Positions 8,778-18,060 of a stretch of 64,000 nt of DNA are shown here, piece by piece. The notes below the pieces were generated by a model, which ran no database searches, had not been told where the DNA came from, and worked only from the letters and a program-made list of their open reading frames with translations. The number at the start of each line of letters is the position of its first letter. The stretch's first letter is position 1. Source of the DNA: Arthrobacter sp. SLBN-83 (lineage in GTDB: Bacteria; Actinomycetota; Actinomycetes; Actinomycetales; Micrococcaceae); assembly GCF_006715285.1 (NCBI RefSeq), contig NZ_VFMX01000001.1, forward strand, positions 1,550,001 through 1,614,000, given 5' to 3'. Both the position numbers and the translations under genes were made by a program.

Positions 8778-10208
8778 TTACTTGCTGAGGTTGGCCAGGC
8801 GTTCGGGGCTGAGGAGTTCCTGGAGTTGGGCATCGGTGAGGAGGCCATGTTCCAGGACGAGTTCCGCTACACCCTTGCCGGTGGCAAGTGCTTCCTGCGC
8901 GATGGCGGTTGCGGTGGAGTAGCCGAGGTGGGGGTTCAAGGCGGTCACCAGGCCGATTGACTGCTCCACGGTGCGGCGCAGGTGATCGGTGTTGGCGGTG
9001 ATTCCCCGGATGCAGCGGGCCGTAAGGGTGCGGCAGGCTGCCTCCAGATGGGAGATGCTCTTGTGGAGGCTGTGCACGATGATCGGTTCGAAGGCGTTGA
9101 GCTGCAGCTGCCCGGCTTCGGCGGCCATGGTGATGGTGACGTCGTTGCCGATCACCTCGTAGGCCACCTGGGAGACCACTTCCGGGATGACTGGGTTGAT
9201 CTTGCCGGGCATGATGGAGGAGCCGGACTGCACGGCGGGCAGGTTGATTTCACCGAAGCCGGCGCGGGGGCCTGAGGAGAGCAGGCGGAGGTCGTTGCAG
9301 ATCTTGGACAGCTTGACCGCCACGCGCTTGAGCACGCCGGACAGGTGCACAAAGGCGCCTACGTCCTGGGTGGCCTCGATGAGGTCGACGGCGGTCACCA
9401 GCGGGAGTCCGGTGATCTCCGCCAGGTGCCGGCAGGCTGCTGCGGCGTAGCCGGCCGGGGCGTTCAGGCCGGTGCCGATGGCGGTGGCGCCGAGGTTGAT
9501 CTCGTGGATCAGCAGCTCGGCCTCCGCCAGGCGCAGCCGGTCTTCGCCGATGGTGACGGCGTAGCTGCCGAACTCCTGCCCCAGGGTCATGGGCACGGCG
9601 TCCTGCAGCTGGGTGCGGCCCATCTTCACCACGGTGCGGAACTCCATGGCCTTGGCGGCGCAGGCATCCTCGAGTTCTTCGAGTGCTGCCAGCAGTTCCC
9701 GGGCAGCGAAGATGGTGCCCAGCTTGACGGCGGTGGGGTACACGTCGTTGGTGGACTGGCTGAGGTTGACGTGGTCGTTCGGGTGCAGCCGCGCGTAGTC
9801 GCCCTTGGGGTGGCCCAGGATTTCCAGGGCCCGGTTGGCGATGACCTCATTGGCGTTCATGTTCGACGATGTCCCGGCCCCGCCCTGGACCACGTCAACT
9901 ACGAACTGGTCGGCAAGCCTCCCGGCCAGGACGTCCAGGCACGCCTGCTCGATGGCGTCGGCGCGTTCGCCGTCCAGCAGGCCGAGCTCACGGTTGGTGC
10001 GGGCGGCGGCCAGCTTGACCGCGGCAAGCCCGCGGACCAGGTGCATGTTGGAGGACAGCTTCTGGCCGGTGATGGGGAAGTTTTCCACGGCGCGGAGCGT
10101 GTGCACACCCCAGTACGCGTTGGCTGGGACGTCCCGGTCGCCGAGCAGGTCGTGCTCCGACCTGCTCGGGGCGGAGGTGGCTTCCGCCGCGGTATCGGTG
10201 ATGGTCAT
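8778..10208 (-). CDS. aspA: Aspartate ammonia-lyase (aspartase)
   Basis: The 476-residue enzyme belongs to the fumarase II/aspartase superfamily and would deaminate L-aspartate to fumarate and ammonia. The family signature [11 protein letters not shown] is intact, as are [15 protein letters not shown] and the [14 protein letters not shown] block. The choice of aspartase over class II fumarase rests on its place between asparaginase and a permease. ATG 10208 is preceded by GAGGACAACC; the same bases hold the stop of the upstream asparaginase gene, so the two are probably translationally coupled. A GTG at 10220 is in frame but would overlap that stop. Confidence 0.9.
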   Translation of the reverse strand: MTITDTAAEATSAPSRSEHDLLGDRDVPANAYWGVHTLRAVENFPITGQKLSSNMHLVRGLAAVKLAAARTNRELGLLDGERADAIEQACLDVLAGRLADQFVVDVVQGGAGTSSNMNANEVIANRALEILGHPKGDYARLHPNDHVNLSQSTNDVYPTAVKLGTIFAARELLAALEELEDACAAKAMEFRTVVKMGRTQLQDAVPMTLGQEFGSYAVTIGEDRLRLAEAELLIHEINLGATAIGTGLNAPAGYAAAACRHLAEITGLPLVTAVDLIEATQDVGAFVHLSGVLKRVAVKLSKICNDLRLLSSGPRAGFGEINLPAVQSGSSIMPGKINPVIPEVVSQVAYEVIGNDVTITMAAEAGQLQLNAFEPIIVHSLHKSISHLEAACRTLTARCIRGITANTDHLRRTVEQSIGLVTALNPHLGYSTATAIAQEALATGKGVAELVLEHGLLTDAQLQELLSPERLANLSK

Positions 10209-10216
10209 GGTTGTCC

Positions 10217-11299
10217 TCACAGGGCTTCGTTGTCGGGCGTGGACTGGTTGGTGTTCAGGAAAGAAGGGTTCAGGAAGTCGGTGGCCAGGAGCTGGCCCAC
10301 AGGGTGGCCGCCGCCCAGCACGGGGGATGTGGCGAGGCCGGCGAGCGGCCCGGTATCCACTCCCAGCGACTCCAGCAGGCGGACGGTGGCGGGCATCCGG
10401 GCGCGGTCGCCGCCGTCGGAAATCTTTACGGCCACGGCGCCGCCGTCGGGCAGACCCACCAGCTGCACTCCCTCAAAGCCGTCCTTGGCCACGGTGCCGG
10501 GGACCAAGCGCATCAGCGCGGTGACGTCGCGGCCTTCTCCTGCCACCATCTCCGGGTGCTGCTGCATGGCGAGCCCGACGGCGGCTTCCGGGCTGCCGTC
10601 GTCGTTCTTTCCTTCCAAGGAGGCCGCGGCCGCCTGGGCAATCCGGCCGAAGGCGCGGGCCATGCCACCCAGAGTTAGGGCGAACAGCGGGGTGCCGCAG
10701 CCGTCGGTGCTTACACCGGCGGGCTCCTCACCGGTTAGGTCGATGACAGTTGCCGCCACGAGCTGCTGCAGCGGGTGGGACGGGTCAAGGTAGCCACGTA
10801 CCGGCCAGCCGTTGATCTTGCAGGTGGCCACCATGGCGGCATGCTTCCCCGAGCAGTTTTGGGTGATCTGCGTGGCGCTGCCGCCGGTGCGGAGCCAGTC
10901 CTCCCGCTCCGCCGTGCCGTAGGGCAGGTCGGTGCTGTTTTCCAGGTCGGTGGGGGCGAGCCCGTGCAGTTCGAGGATGCGCAGGGCGCCGTCGCGGTGC
11001 GCCGCCGCGCCCGAATGGCTTGCAGCGGCCAGGGCCAGGAGGTCAGCCGGGAGTTCAAGTCCGGCGCGGATCATGGCCACCGCCTGGAGAGGCTTGAGCG
11101 CGGAGCGCGGGTAGAAGGGTGCCAAAGGATCGCCAGCAGTTGCCGCCACTGAACCATCAGCGCCAAGGGCAACGGCGGAGCCGTAATGGACGCTCTCCAC
11201 CAGGCCGTCGCGGATGGCGGCGACCAGCGGGGTGTGCTGCGGCAGGGCCAGCTCGGCCGGGGCAGCAGTGTGGGCAGCAGAAAACACAGGGGATGGCAT
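10217..11299 (-). CDS. L-asparaginase, Rhizobium-type (class 3) family
   Basis: This 360-residue protein belongs to the asparaginase family related to the Rhizobium etli enzyme, unlike AnsA/AnsB of E. coli. The serine-lysine pair is visible as RSALKPLQ (S66, K69), and the second catalytic/zinc block as NCSGKHAAM (C149, K152). It hydrolyses asparagine to aspartate, which the next gene's product would deaminate. ATG 11299 has AAGGACC upstream. It begins 30 bases after the regulator gene and ends inside the ribosome site of aspA, so the operon is compact. It has no signal peptide, so it is cytosolic. Confidence 0.88.
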   Translation of the reverse strand: MPSPVFSAAHTAAPAELALPQHTPLVAAIRDGLVESVHYGSAVALGADGSVAATAGDPLAPFYPRSALKPLQAVAMIRAGLELPADLLALAAASHSGAAAHRDGALRILELHGLAPTDLENSTDLPYGTAEREDWLRTGGSATQITQNCSGKHAAMVATCKINGWPVRGYLDPSHPLQQLVAATVIDLTGEEPAGVSTDGCGTPLFALTLGGMARAFGRIAQAAAASLEGKNDDGSPEAAVGLAMQQHPEMVAGEGRDVTALMRLVPGTVAKDGFEGVQLVGLPDGGAVAVKISDGGDRARMPATVRLLESLGVDTGPLAGLATSPVLGGGHPVGQLLATDFLNPSFLNTNQSTPDNEAL

Positions 11300-11329
11300 G
11301 GGGTCCTTGGAAGGGTTGGTTAGATCTGG

Positions 11330-12037
11330 CTAGTTATTGAGGATGGAGTCCAGGGCGACGCCCACGGCTTCCAGGTGGTGGGCCATGGCGGCGCGGGCCT
11401 TTTCCGCGGAGCCGGATTCGATGGCGGCAAGGATCTGCTGGTGCTCAATGTCGGAGGCGTGCTGGCGGTCCGCCACCATGTTCAGTGTCTCGGACTGGTG
11501 TGCCAGGGCGTCCCGGATGTCGGCCACGACGCTCGCGAACACTTTGTTGCCGCTGGCGCGGGCGATGGTGGCGTGGAAGCTGGAGTCCAGGGCCACCCAG
11601 GACTCGGGATCGGTTTCCACGGCCATGGCGGCGACAATACCGCGGAGGATTTCCAGTTCCTCCGCAGTGCGCCGTTCAGCCGCCAGTCCCGCGGCCGGGA
11701 TTTCAATGTGCGGGCGCGCTTCTGTGAGGTCGCGTGCCGAGTACTGTCCCAGGGTGAGGTCGTTGGCCACCTTGCTGGCGACGACGAACGTGCCCTTGCC
11801 GGTCCTGGTAACCGTCAGCCCCAGGGCAGTGCAGGAGCGGAGGGCTTCCCGGATCACCGAGCGGCTGACTCCGTACTGCTGCGAAAGGGTGGCCTCCGAG
11901 CTTAGCTTGCTCCCCACCGGGATGGCGCCGGACTCGATATCCTCCCTGATGGTGTTGAACACCGCCTCGGCGGCGCTCAGCCGGGCAAGGGGGCGGACTA
12001 CAGGCTGTCCTGCTGTCCGGCTGTCTGACAGGTTCAC
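11330..12037 (-). CDS. GntR/FadR-family regulator (FCD domain) of the asparagine operon
   Basis: The 235-residue protein has an N-terminal winged helix (LSQQYGVSRSVIREALRSCTALGL, then TGKGTFV) and a C-terminal helical FCD ligand domain with HATIARASGN and EHQQILAAIESG, whose histidines often bind a metal. FadR-type regulators usually respond to a small carboxylic acid. It is the first gene of the operon with asparaginase, aspartase and permease, so aspartate or asparagine is a natural effector (inference). GTG 12037 lies at the predicted transcription start of the promoter at 12037-12072, so the mRNA should be leaderless. Confidence 0.9.
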   Translation of the reverse strand: MNLSDSRTAGQPVVRPLARLSAAEAVFNTIREDIESGAIPVGSKLSSEATLSQQYGVSRSVIREALRSCTALGLTVTRTGKGTFVVASKVANDLTLGQYSARDLTEARPHIEIPAAGLAAERRTAEELEILRGIVAAMAVETDPESWVALDSSFHATIARASGNKVFASVVADIRDALAHQSETLNMVADRQHASDIEHQQILAAIESGSAEKARAAMAHHLEAVGVALDSILNN

Positions 12038-12072
12038 GCTATAAATATGGCACGGGTCACAAAGGGTGTCAA
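12037..12072 (-). promoter_or_regulatory. Leaderless promoter of the asparagine operon
   Basis: On the minus strand, TTGACA (12067-12072), 17 bp, CATATT (12044-12049) and then six bases to GTG 12037. The predicted first transcribed base is the G of the start codon. Consensus -35 and good spacing make this the best promoter in the window. Confidence 0.75.
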
Positions 12073-12079
12073 ACTCTCT

Positions 12080-12715
12080 CTAGTCCTGCCGCTGGGCCGC
12101 CGCGCGCCGCCGTTGCTGCCGCCGTCGTGAGCGAAGGTGCCAGGCGATGAGCGCCACCACGGCAACTGCTGCGATGACGACGGCGAGGTCCCGGCCCACT
12201 GCCTGGGCTACGGCCTCGTAGGAATTGCCGGCGAGGAAGCCCAGCAACACGAAGCCGATGCCCCAAACAATGCCGCCCGCAGCGTTGTAGGCAAGGAACC
12301 GGCCGTAGGGCATCCGGGACGTTCCGGCCAGGGCAGGCATGACGGCGCGCAGGAAGGCGGTGAAGCGGCCCAGAAAAACGGCGGATCCGCCCTTGCGCCG
12401 GAGGAATTCCTGCGCATTCTCCACCTTGCGCGAGTATCGTGCCAGCACTTTTGTTTTCACGAGCCGGGTCCCCAGGTGCTTGCCTACCTCGTAGCCCACG
12501 CTGTCGCCAATGATGGCGGCTAACACCACCAGGGCCATCATGGTTCCCAGTTGCACCTCACCGCGGCTGGCCACTACGCCGCCGAGGACGGCCGCCGTCT
12601 CACCTGGAATTATGAAACCGACGAAAATGGCGTCTTCGGCGAAGACCAGGCAGAAGACGGCTATGTACGCCACGATCGGGCTGACGTTCAGGAGTCCGTC
12701 GATAAAGCCCGTCAT
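12080..12715 (-). CDS. DedA-family membrane protein
   Basis: The 211-residue protein has the DedA/SNARE-associated fold: EDAIFVGFIIPGETAAVLGG near the N-terminus, GDSVGYEVGKHLG, and the family hallmark FLGRFTAFLRAVMPALAGTSRMPYGRF. It has about four membrane segments and a basic C-tail rich in arginine. DedA proteins are linked to lipid-carrier flipping, membrane homeostasis and envelope stress. No ribosome site is seen before ATG 12715; a TAAAGT hexamer (12723-12728) ends seven bases upstream, consistent with leaderless translation. It is not obviously linked to its neighbours. Confidence 0.9.
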   Translation of the reverse strand: MTGFIDGLLNVSPIVAYIAVFCLVFAEDAIFVGFIIPGETAAVLGGVVASRGEVQLGTMMALVVLAAIIGDSVGYEVGKHLGTRLVKTKVLARYSRKVENAQEFLRRKGGSAVFLGRFTAFLRAVMPALAGTSRMPYGRFLAYNAAGGIVWGIGFVLLGFLAGNSYEAVAQAVGRDLAVVIAAVAVVALIAWHLRSRRRQQRRRAAAQRQD

Positions 12716-12930
12716 GGAACCAACTTTAAGCCCGCGGAGCGGAGACGTGCCCGGGCGTCGCCGGGAAATCAGCGCCTGGCGACGCTGCCTCGGGTGAACG
12801 GGTTGTGGAAGACTTCAACGTTGAGCCTGGTTCTTTCGCCGGTGGTACCCACGAGTATGCGCAGGTGCTCCTGAAAACTTCCTGTCAGCCCATTGCTTAC
12901 AGACCGCTGCCGGCAGTGGTGCCACGACCC

Positions 12931-14043
12931 TCAGCACGGCCGCCAGGTCTTGCCGCCGGGAGCGTAGCAGCGCGGGCCCGTGTACTTGGTCGTGGCGACA
13001 GGCGGAACGTACGGTTGCGGGGCCGGCGCAACGTAAGGCGCCGGGTTTGGTGCCGGTGCAGGCAGATTAAGTAAACGTTCGGCCTCAGCTGCCGCTTTCC
13101 GGGCTGCTTCATCGGCTGCAGCTTTCGCAGCTGCCTCAGCCGCAGCAGCCTCGTCTGCTGCCTTCTTTTCCGCGGCAGCGCGCTCCTCTGCCGCTTTCCG
13201 TTCGGCCACGGCCCTGGCCTCAGCCGTTTTGCGCTCTTCCTCGGCTCTTCTTTCCGTTGCTTCCAAGGTCGCTTTTAGCGTTGTCGTGTCTTCTGCCTTC
13301 TTCTCCGCGGCAGTGATCTTCTTGTCCAGGTTGGACACTTGTTTCGCGAGCACGGCAGTGGAAAGTCCGGCCCACAATAGGGCCCGCTCAGTGGCTTTGT
13401 CCCCATTAAGGACCTTTCGGAGTGCCTTGGCCGCTGCCACTTTGCTCGCGAGGACGCCTGCAGCCGTACCTGCCGCGGCAGAGGTGGTTGCCGGTGATGC
13501 CTCGGTGGCCGTCTCGAGGCCCTTCGTTGTCTCAGCCAACTGCGCAGGAAGTGTGCAGCCGATGCTCTCAGAGAAGAGCCCGCTCTTGGCAGCCCTGGCC
13601 TCTTCGTAGGCTGCCTGCACGGGCGGCAGGAACTTCCTGTTGCCGCCGTATTCGACTGGAATTCCCAGTCCCTGCTGCGCGATTTTGGCGTTGACCAGAG
13701 ACCCGTCGGCTGTGAAGACTCCGGCGAGAGTCCTGCCGTACTTGTCGTGGCGCTCGGCGTCGAACTCGAGCCTGACCTGGGTTCCCTTCGGCAGCAGGCC
13801 CTCAAGGTACTTTGAGGCCTCCGGCCCGAGGCACTCGACCGGTTGGTTCGGGTCCTTGGTCTCAGGAGTGTCGATATTTAACAGTCGGATCGTGTGGTCG
13901 CCGTTGTTGATGGAAACTACCAGGGTGTCCCCGTCGACGACTCGGACAACGGTGCCGGTACCAGCGTTGGCAGCTGCACCTGCAGCAAATGATCCTGCGA
14001 CCAAGCCAGTGGCTGCCAGTGAAGCGATTATGAGTTTCTTCAT
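12931..14043 (-). CDS. Secreted thermonuclease-like nuclease with coiled-coil tail
   Basis: This 370-residue protein begins with a signal peptide (MKKLIIASLAATGLVAGSFA, cleavage near residue 26). Residues 29 to about 165 are a staphylococcal-nuclease domain with the catalytic residues R53, E61 (RLLNIDTPE) and R104 (DKYGRTLAG). A long Ala/Lys/Glu-rich coiled coil follows (about residues 230-325), then a Pro-rich segment and a short Cys-bounded end, CYAPGGKTWRPC. Exported nuclease activity is likely; the coiled coil may anchor it or form a multimer (inference). ATG 14043 has a GGGGGAAC ribosome site; five more codons upstream are open but unsupported. Confidence 0.88.
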   Translation of the reverse strand: MKKLIIASLAATGLVAGSFAAGAAANAGTGTVVRVVDGDTLVVSINNGDHTIRLLNIDTPETKDPNQPVECLGPEASKYLEGLLPKGTQVRLEFDAERHDKYGRTLAGVFTADGSLVNAKIAQQGLGIPVEYGGNRKFLPPVQAAYEEARAAKSGLFSESIGCTLPAQLAETTKGLETATEASPATTSAAAGTAAGVLASKVAAAKALRKVLNGDKATERALLWAGLSTAVLAKQVSNLDKKITAAEKKAEDTTTLKATLEATERRAEEERKTAEARAVAERKAAEERAAAEKKAADEAAAAEAAAKAAADEAARKAAAEAERLLNLPAPAPNPAPYVAPAPQPYVPPVATTKYTGPRCYAPGGKTWRPC

Positions 14044-14204
14044 GCCAAGTTCCCCCAATTGCAGCAGGAAACGAGGCCGATCGAGCGCTCTACCTCGGAG
14101 AATCCTGAGTGTTTACTCCACTAATGCTGGAGATGGAGAAGCAAGGATTCATCAAGGGTGGATCAAGGTGTGCGCAGTTTTCCGTGCACCCGGGGAAGCG
14201 CGCC
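14044..14204. other. Intergenic gap upstream of the nuclease gene
   Basis: This 161-base gap separates two minus-strand genes. It holds the ribosome site of the nuclease gene. I see no strong hairpin, operator or small gene in it. Confidence 0.4.
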
Positions 14205-14822
14205 CTAGAGGTGCTGGATGCCGGCCCGCTGCATGGCATCCCGGTAGGTCTCCACGTTCTTGGCCAGGAGCTCTTCCTGCTTTGCCTCTGAAACAGCAAA
14301 GGCCCTGCCGCCAAGGGCGGTGGCCTTATAGATTTTGATTCCGTTGTTCTTCAGCGAGGAGTGGTAGGTCTTCTCGAACAGGGTCAGGAACGTGGACGCA
14401 TCCGTACCGTGCGCGATGATGGCCGAGACACGCGAATTGATCTTGAGGAACTGCCGGAACGGGCGGAGCCCATCGGTCTTCTCCTGGACGCTCAGGGCCG
14501 AGGGACTGCCGCTCTCGCGGACCCAGGGGTAAGCGTTCCAAGGCATGACGTAGCGGGGGTCCAGTTCAGCGAGCTCGTAAATCTGGGTTGCCCGGCGGGC
14601 CGCTTCGTCGTCGTTGTTGTGGGAAACAAATCCGGACTCGGTCCCCTTGCCGGGACTGGCCTGGAGGCTAATGATCCTGCACTCATCTTCGTCGTGTACG
14701 GGGTCGATGTAGGGGACCGTGGAACCGGGCTTCTTTTCCATCAATTCGTCGCAAAGCTGGGTTACCTTCGCGATATTCGGTTCCTGTAACAGGGCCTTTT
14801 TTTCGTCCCAATCAATCGTCAC
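14205..14822 (-). CDS. Uracil-DNA-glycosylase-like protein
   Basis: I do not recognise this 205-residue protein with certainty. The central part suggests the uracil-DNA glycosylase fold: a loop ASPGKGTESGFVSHNND, the motif VMPWNAYPWV, and IIAHGTDA near the C-terminal third, which sit where UDG motifs A, the N/W pocket and the HPS loop are expected. Cysteines for an iron-sulfur cluster are not evident. If correct, it may be an inactive or specialised member. It ends before the nuclease gene with a 161-base gap and is preceded by the CtaG gene. Start ATG 14822 has a purine-rich GGGAGAAATCGTG upstream. Confidence 0.45.
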   Translation of the reverse strand: MTIDWDEKKALLQEPNIAKVTQLCDELMEKKPGSTVPYIDPVHDEDECRIISLQASPGKGTESGFVSHNNDDEAARRATQIYELAELDPRYVMPWNAYPWVRESGSPSALSVQEKTDGLRPFRQFLKINSRVSAIIAHGTDASTFLTLFEKTYHSSLKNNGIKIYKATALGGRAFAVSEAKQEELLAKNVETYRDAMQRAGIQHL

Positions 14823-14924
14823 GATTTCTCCCTTAGCAGCAAGGCGTCCAGAATCAGGCGTCCTATGTCACTCTACGCTTTCACCGGGAGTGGTGCGCAC
14901 ACCGAATTTTTTGAGCAGGCCAAC

Positions 14925-15785
14925 CTAGTGCGGGCCGCGCAGGTGCTGCCTGTGCAGCTCGCTCAACTGTTCGTCTGTCAGCTCATCAAAGACTCCAGCT
15001 TCCCGCTTATCGCTCCGTGAGAAGCGGATGAACATGAGGATGATCAGTGGGAGGTCCACAACTTCGCAGATGAACCAGAGCAGGTTTCCCGCAAACTGCT
15101 GGTCCTGGAACGCATCCCTGAACCACCACTGGGGGTTGGGCACTGACATTGCGTGGTCGAGCACCTGGCCGTTCAGGCTGAGCAGGATTCCGGGGATCGC
15201 GTCGATCAGCAGTTCGATGAAGACGAACATGAATTCCAGGGTCAGGTACGCGCTGGACCGCTGGAAGTCCGACTCCTCGATGATGGGGAGGGCCATCAGC
15301 ATGCCAAGCAGCGGAACACCGAGGGTGAGGAGTGCGCCGGCCACGGGATTTGTCCGGAGTGTGTAAAACATGGGAGTCAGGAACGTGGAAAAGAGCACCA
15401 GGCCCAGCAGCGGCGCACCGAATGAGTTGCTGACGAACCGGACAGGCCGGCTGGCCAGGACAGTGTTTAGGGTGCCTATTCCCCTGGCCGGCAAGGCCGC
15501 CCGGGCAAGGGTGAGGGGCTTTCCCAGCCCGATAAGCAGCGGAACGACAAAGAGCAGCATGGATATCTTGATGGTGAATGCCCACCGCTGCTCCGCGCCG
15601 TAGACGCCAGTGAACCCACAGGTCAGGACGACGAACGAGCCCAGGCCCAGGACGTAGAACGCAACCGCCCGCCAGACAGGCCAGCCTTGGCCTCGGCCGG
15701 CGGCTGACCGCATTCCCCACCCGTACAGGACGCCGGCCACAACGACGAAGGCAGTTGCAGCCCAGTCGAGTTGCCAGGAGGACAT
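14925..15785 (-). CDS. ctaG: CtaG-family copper/cytochrome oxidase assembly protein
   Basis: The 286-residue membrane protein has about seven hydrophobic segments, with blocks such as RWAFTIKISMLLFVVPLLIGLGKPLTL and LTLEFMFVFIELLIDAIPGILL typical of the caa3-type CtaG family. Family members deliver copper to the CuB site of cytochrome oxidase. I chose ATG 15785 because its A is the last base of the upstream HNH gene's stop (TGATG), a typical coupled junction; an in-frame GTG at 15806 is an alternative. A second, CopD-fused CtaG lies at the end of this window, so the organism has at least two. Confidence 0.82.
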   Translation of the reverse strand: MSSWQLDWAATAFVVVAGVLYGWGMRSAAGRGQGWPVWRAVAFYVLGLGSFVVLTCGFTGVYGAEQRWAFTIKISMLLFVVPLLIGLGKPLTLARAALPARGIGTLNTVLASRPVRFVSNSFGAPLLGLVLFSTFLTPMFYTLRTNPVAGALLTLGVPLLGMLMALPIIEESDFQRSSAYLTLEFMFVFIELLIDAIPGILLSLNGQVLDHAMSVPNPQWWFRDAFQDQQFAGNLLWFICEVVDLPLIILMFIRFSRSDKREAGVFDELTDEQLSELHRQHLRGPH

Positions 15786-17428
15786 CAGGATCTCAAGGGG
15801 TGGCACGCGCCAAGAATAGGTGGCGTTCCTGAGAATGGTCTGACTGCTTGGTTGTGCACCGGGGCTCCGCGAACCGGAGCTCCGGGGAGTGGTGGGGCGG
15901 TGGAGTGGTAGGTGTGGCCGGTTGGGGTGGTGGTTGTGACGGTGTGGCGTGGGCCGGGGACGGGTTTTGCCGTCCAGCCGCGGGTTTCTTTGGTGTGGTT
16001 GCAGGCTTCGCAGAGGCCTTGGCCGTTGACGGCGGTGGTGGGTCCGCCGTTGTGCCAGGCGGTGATGTGGTCGTGGTGCCTGATCGGGGCGTCGCAGTAC
16101 GGGGTCCGGCAGGTATCGTCCCGGATCTGGAGGAAGCGTTTCAGGCCGGCCGGGAAGATCCGTGCTTTGGAGTCCATCGCCACCAACTCATTTGTGCCGG
16201 GTGCGGTGTAGAGCCGCCGGACCCAGAGGTTGAGCTCCTGCGTCTCCAGCCCTGTGTGTTCTTCCGGGTCCGCCGCGCTGACCCTTGCGTCACTGACGGT
16301 TTCGTCGGGACCTGCATGACCGGGTCCCGCATCCGAGGCTGTGGCGGGTGTTCGTGTGGTTGGTGGGTTGGTGAGGGTGAGTTCCCTGGCCCAGGCTGCG
16401 GGGATGGTGCCGTAACCGGGCAGCCGGGCGGGTTCGGCGTCGGCTTGGAGGAGGGTGCGGTCGGTCATGACGAGCTGGATCTCCACCCCGTTGATCCCGC
16501 CCGGGGTGCCGGTGACGCGCTCGACGAGGGTGTCGGCCATGACCTGCCCCCGCGACCTGTCATCCCCGGCCAACCGGGCAGTGTCGTCGGCGTCTTTGGC
16601 CAGGGCGGCGTACGCGGCGACACCCTGGGCGACCGGGAGCAGCGCGGTCAGGTAGGCCATGGTGTCCGGGGCCGGGCGCAGGCTCACGCACCGCTCACCC
16701 ACGGCCCGGGCAGCCCGCTTCGCAACCGAGGCGGGATCCCGCCGGTACGCCGCCGCACGGACCGCGGCGATTACGGCTTTGTCTCCCATGCCGTCCAGGG
16801 CGCCGGTATCGGCGGCGAGTTCCTCATCCACCCCGGCCCGGTCCTCCGGGGAGAGGCAGATGGTTTCCTTCACCACCAGCGTGACCCGCCACTCGTTCAG
16901 CAAGCCGGACCGGAACGCGGCGAACGTATGGGGCATCCCGGGAAGGGTCTTGGCCAGGCCCAGCAACCGGGAACCCTTAGCCGGGGACTCCCGCCGCGCG
17001 AGCGCGATCTGCGCAGCCACCCCGGCACCCTGCTCATTAGCAGGGACACCGGCCGCGGCCTGCTCCCGCCGCTGCTGAAGATCAAAAGCAACAGCGGTAT
17101 CGGCCTGGCGTGCACCGGCCAGGCACTTCAGGTCCTCAAGGCCGCGGATCTGCTCGTTCATCCCCGCCCCATCTGCAGGGACCGGGACGCGGGCAAGCAG
17201 GCTCAAGACGTCACCAATGGAAGGCGCAACCGGCGAGATGGAAGGGGCAGCCGGTGCGAACTGACGCTGACCGGCATTAGTAGCGGACGGGATGGCAGGC
17301 AATGACGGAAAGGCCTCCGGCGTTTCAGCAACGCTTGCCACAGCACCCGTGGGCTGCGGCAAATCAGCAGCAAAAAACCCCCGAGGCTGTGCCTCCAGAA
17401 CTCCCGCTGCCCCCAAAACTGCCTCCAT
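15785..17428 (-). CDS. DUF222/13E12-repeat HNH endonuclease-like protein
   Basis: This protein of about 547 residues has a long variable DUF222 region and a C-terminal HNH domain: RDDTCRTPYCDAPIRHHDHI, then WHNGGPT, N and GLCEACNHTKE. The paired CxxC motifs and HHDHI are intact, so the nuclease fold should be active. The family is multicopy in actinobacteria, and its function is not established. Alternating Thr/Pro-rich stretches separate the domains. ATG 17428 has GGAAG nine bases upstream; GTG 17467 is an alternative. The stop overlaps the ctaG start by one base, possibly coincidental. Confidence 0.85.
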   Translation of the reverse strand: MEAVLGAAGVLEAQPRGFFAADLPQPTGAVASVAETPEAFPSLPAIPSATNAGQRQFAPAAPSISPVAPSIGDVLSLLARVPVPADGAGMNEQIRGLEDLKCLAGARQADTAVAFDLQQRREQAAAGVPANEQGAGVAAQIALARRESPAKGSRLLGLAKTLPGMPHTFAAFRSGLLNEWRVTLVVKETICLSPEDRAGVDEELAADTGALDGMGDKAVIAAVRAAAYRRDPASVAKRAARAVGERCVSLRPAPDTMAYLTALLPVAQGVAAYAALAKDADDTARLAGDDRSRGQVMADTLVERVTGTPGGINGVEIQLVMTDRTLLQADAEPARLPGYGTIPAAWARELTLTNPPTTRTPATASDAGPGHAGPDETVSDARVSAADPEEHTGLETQELNLWVRRLYTAPGTNELVAMDSKARIFPAGLKRFLQIRDDTCRTPYCDAPIRHHDHITAWHNGGPTTAVNGQGLCEACNHTKETRGWTAKPVPGPRHTVTTTTPTGHTYHSTAPPLPGAPVRGAPVHNQAVRPFSGTPPILGACHPLRS

Positions 17429-17530
17429 AACCAAAGTCTTCCAGCAGGGTGTGACATCAACAGACACCCAAGATCCCTATGTGGAAAACGCAAACGCAGC
17501 GGTGGTCCCTGGCCTGCTGTTCAATGGACT

Positions 17531-18043
17531 ATGCAGTTCACCAGGAAGGGCCTGAAGGCCGAAGGTTTCGCTGGCTTCCGGCCGGTCCAGGACCTCGAGA
17601 CCATGAGGATCCCACAAGGAACAGGCCTCTTCGCCGTGATTGCTCCGGACGGCTTCACGCCCCGCTTCCTCTCGAAAAGCACCGCGGGCGTCTTCAAGAA
17701 GAAGGACCCGTCCCTCCCCGCGGCCGCGTTAGCCGCCGAGTGGGTGGATGGCGCCGTTGTGCTCTACATGGGGAAGGCCGGACCCGGAAGCAAGGGGAAC
17801 CGCGGGCTTCGGCGCCAGATCCAGGAATTCGCTGACTTTGGGCAGGGGAAGCCGCCCGGCCACTGGGACGGGCGGCTTATCTGGCAACTCGCCGACTCCG
17901 GATCACTGGCAATTGCGTGGAAGGAACTTCCGGCGGACCAGCTAAACCGCGCAGAAGCTGGTTACCACGCTGCTTTTGTGGAGGAATTTGGCCGCTTACC
18001 GTTCGCCAACCTTGTGCAGGCACGAACCAAAGCGGGCGCTTGA
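17531..18043 (+). CDS. Conserved hypothetical protein, GIY-YIG-like
   Basis: This 170-residue protein has no clear family signature. The middle contains VVLYMGKAGPG, resembling the GIY-YIG strand-plus-GK(A/T) motif, followed by LRRQIQEFADFG and GRLIWQLADSG; the end reads EFGRLPFANL, as in some proteins annotated as GIY-YIG nucleases. A catalytic arginine and glutamate cannot be assigned confidently. ATG 17531 has no ribosome site, and TTCAAT ends five bases upstream, so a leaderless start is possible. It is divergent from the HNH gene and convergent with the S4 gene. Confidence 0.55.
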   Translation: MQFTRKGLKAEGFAGFRPVQDLETMRIPQGTGLFAVIAPDGFTPRFLSKSTAGVFKKKDPSLPAAALAAEWVDGAVVLYMGKAGPGSKGNRGLRRQIQEFADFGQGKPPGHWDGRLIWQLADSGSLAIAWKELPADQLNRAEAGYHAAFVEEFGRLPFANLVQARTKAGA

Positions 18044-18060
18044 CGGCGGCAACGCGCCTG

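Noticed and set aside
15785..15806. GTG at 15806 as the ctaG start
   Set aside because: ATG 15785 forms a TGATG junction with the upstream stop; the longer start has no ribosome site. Not fully excluded.
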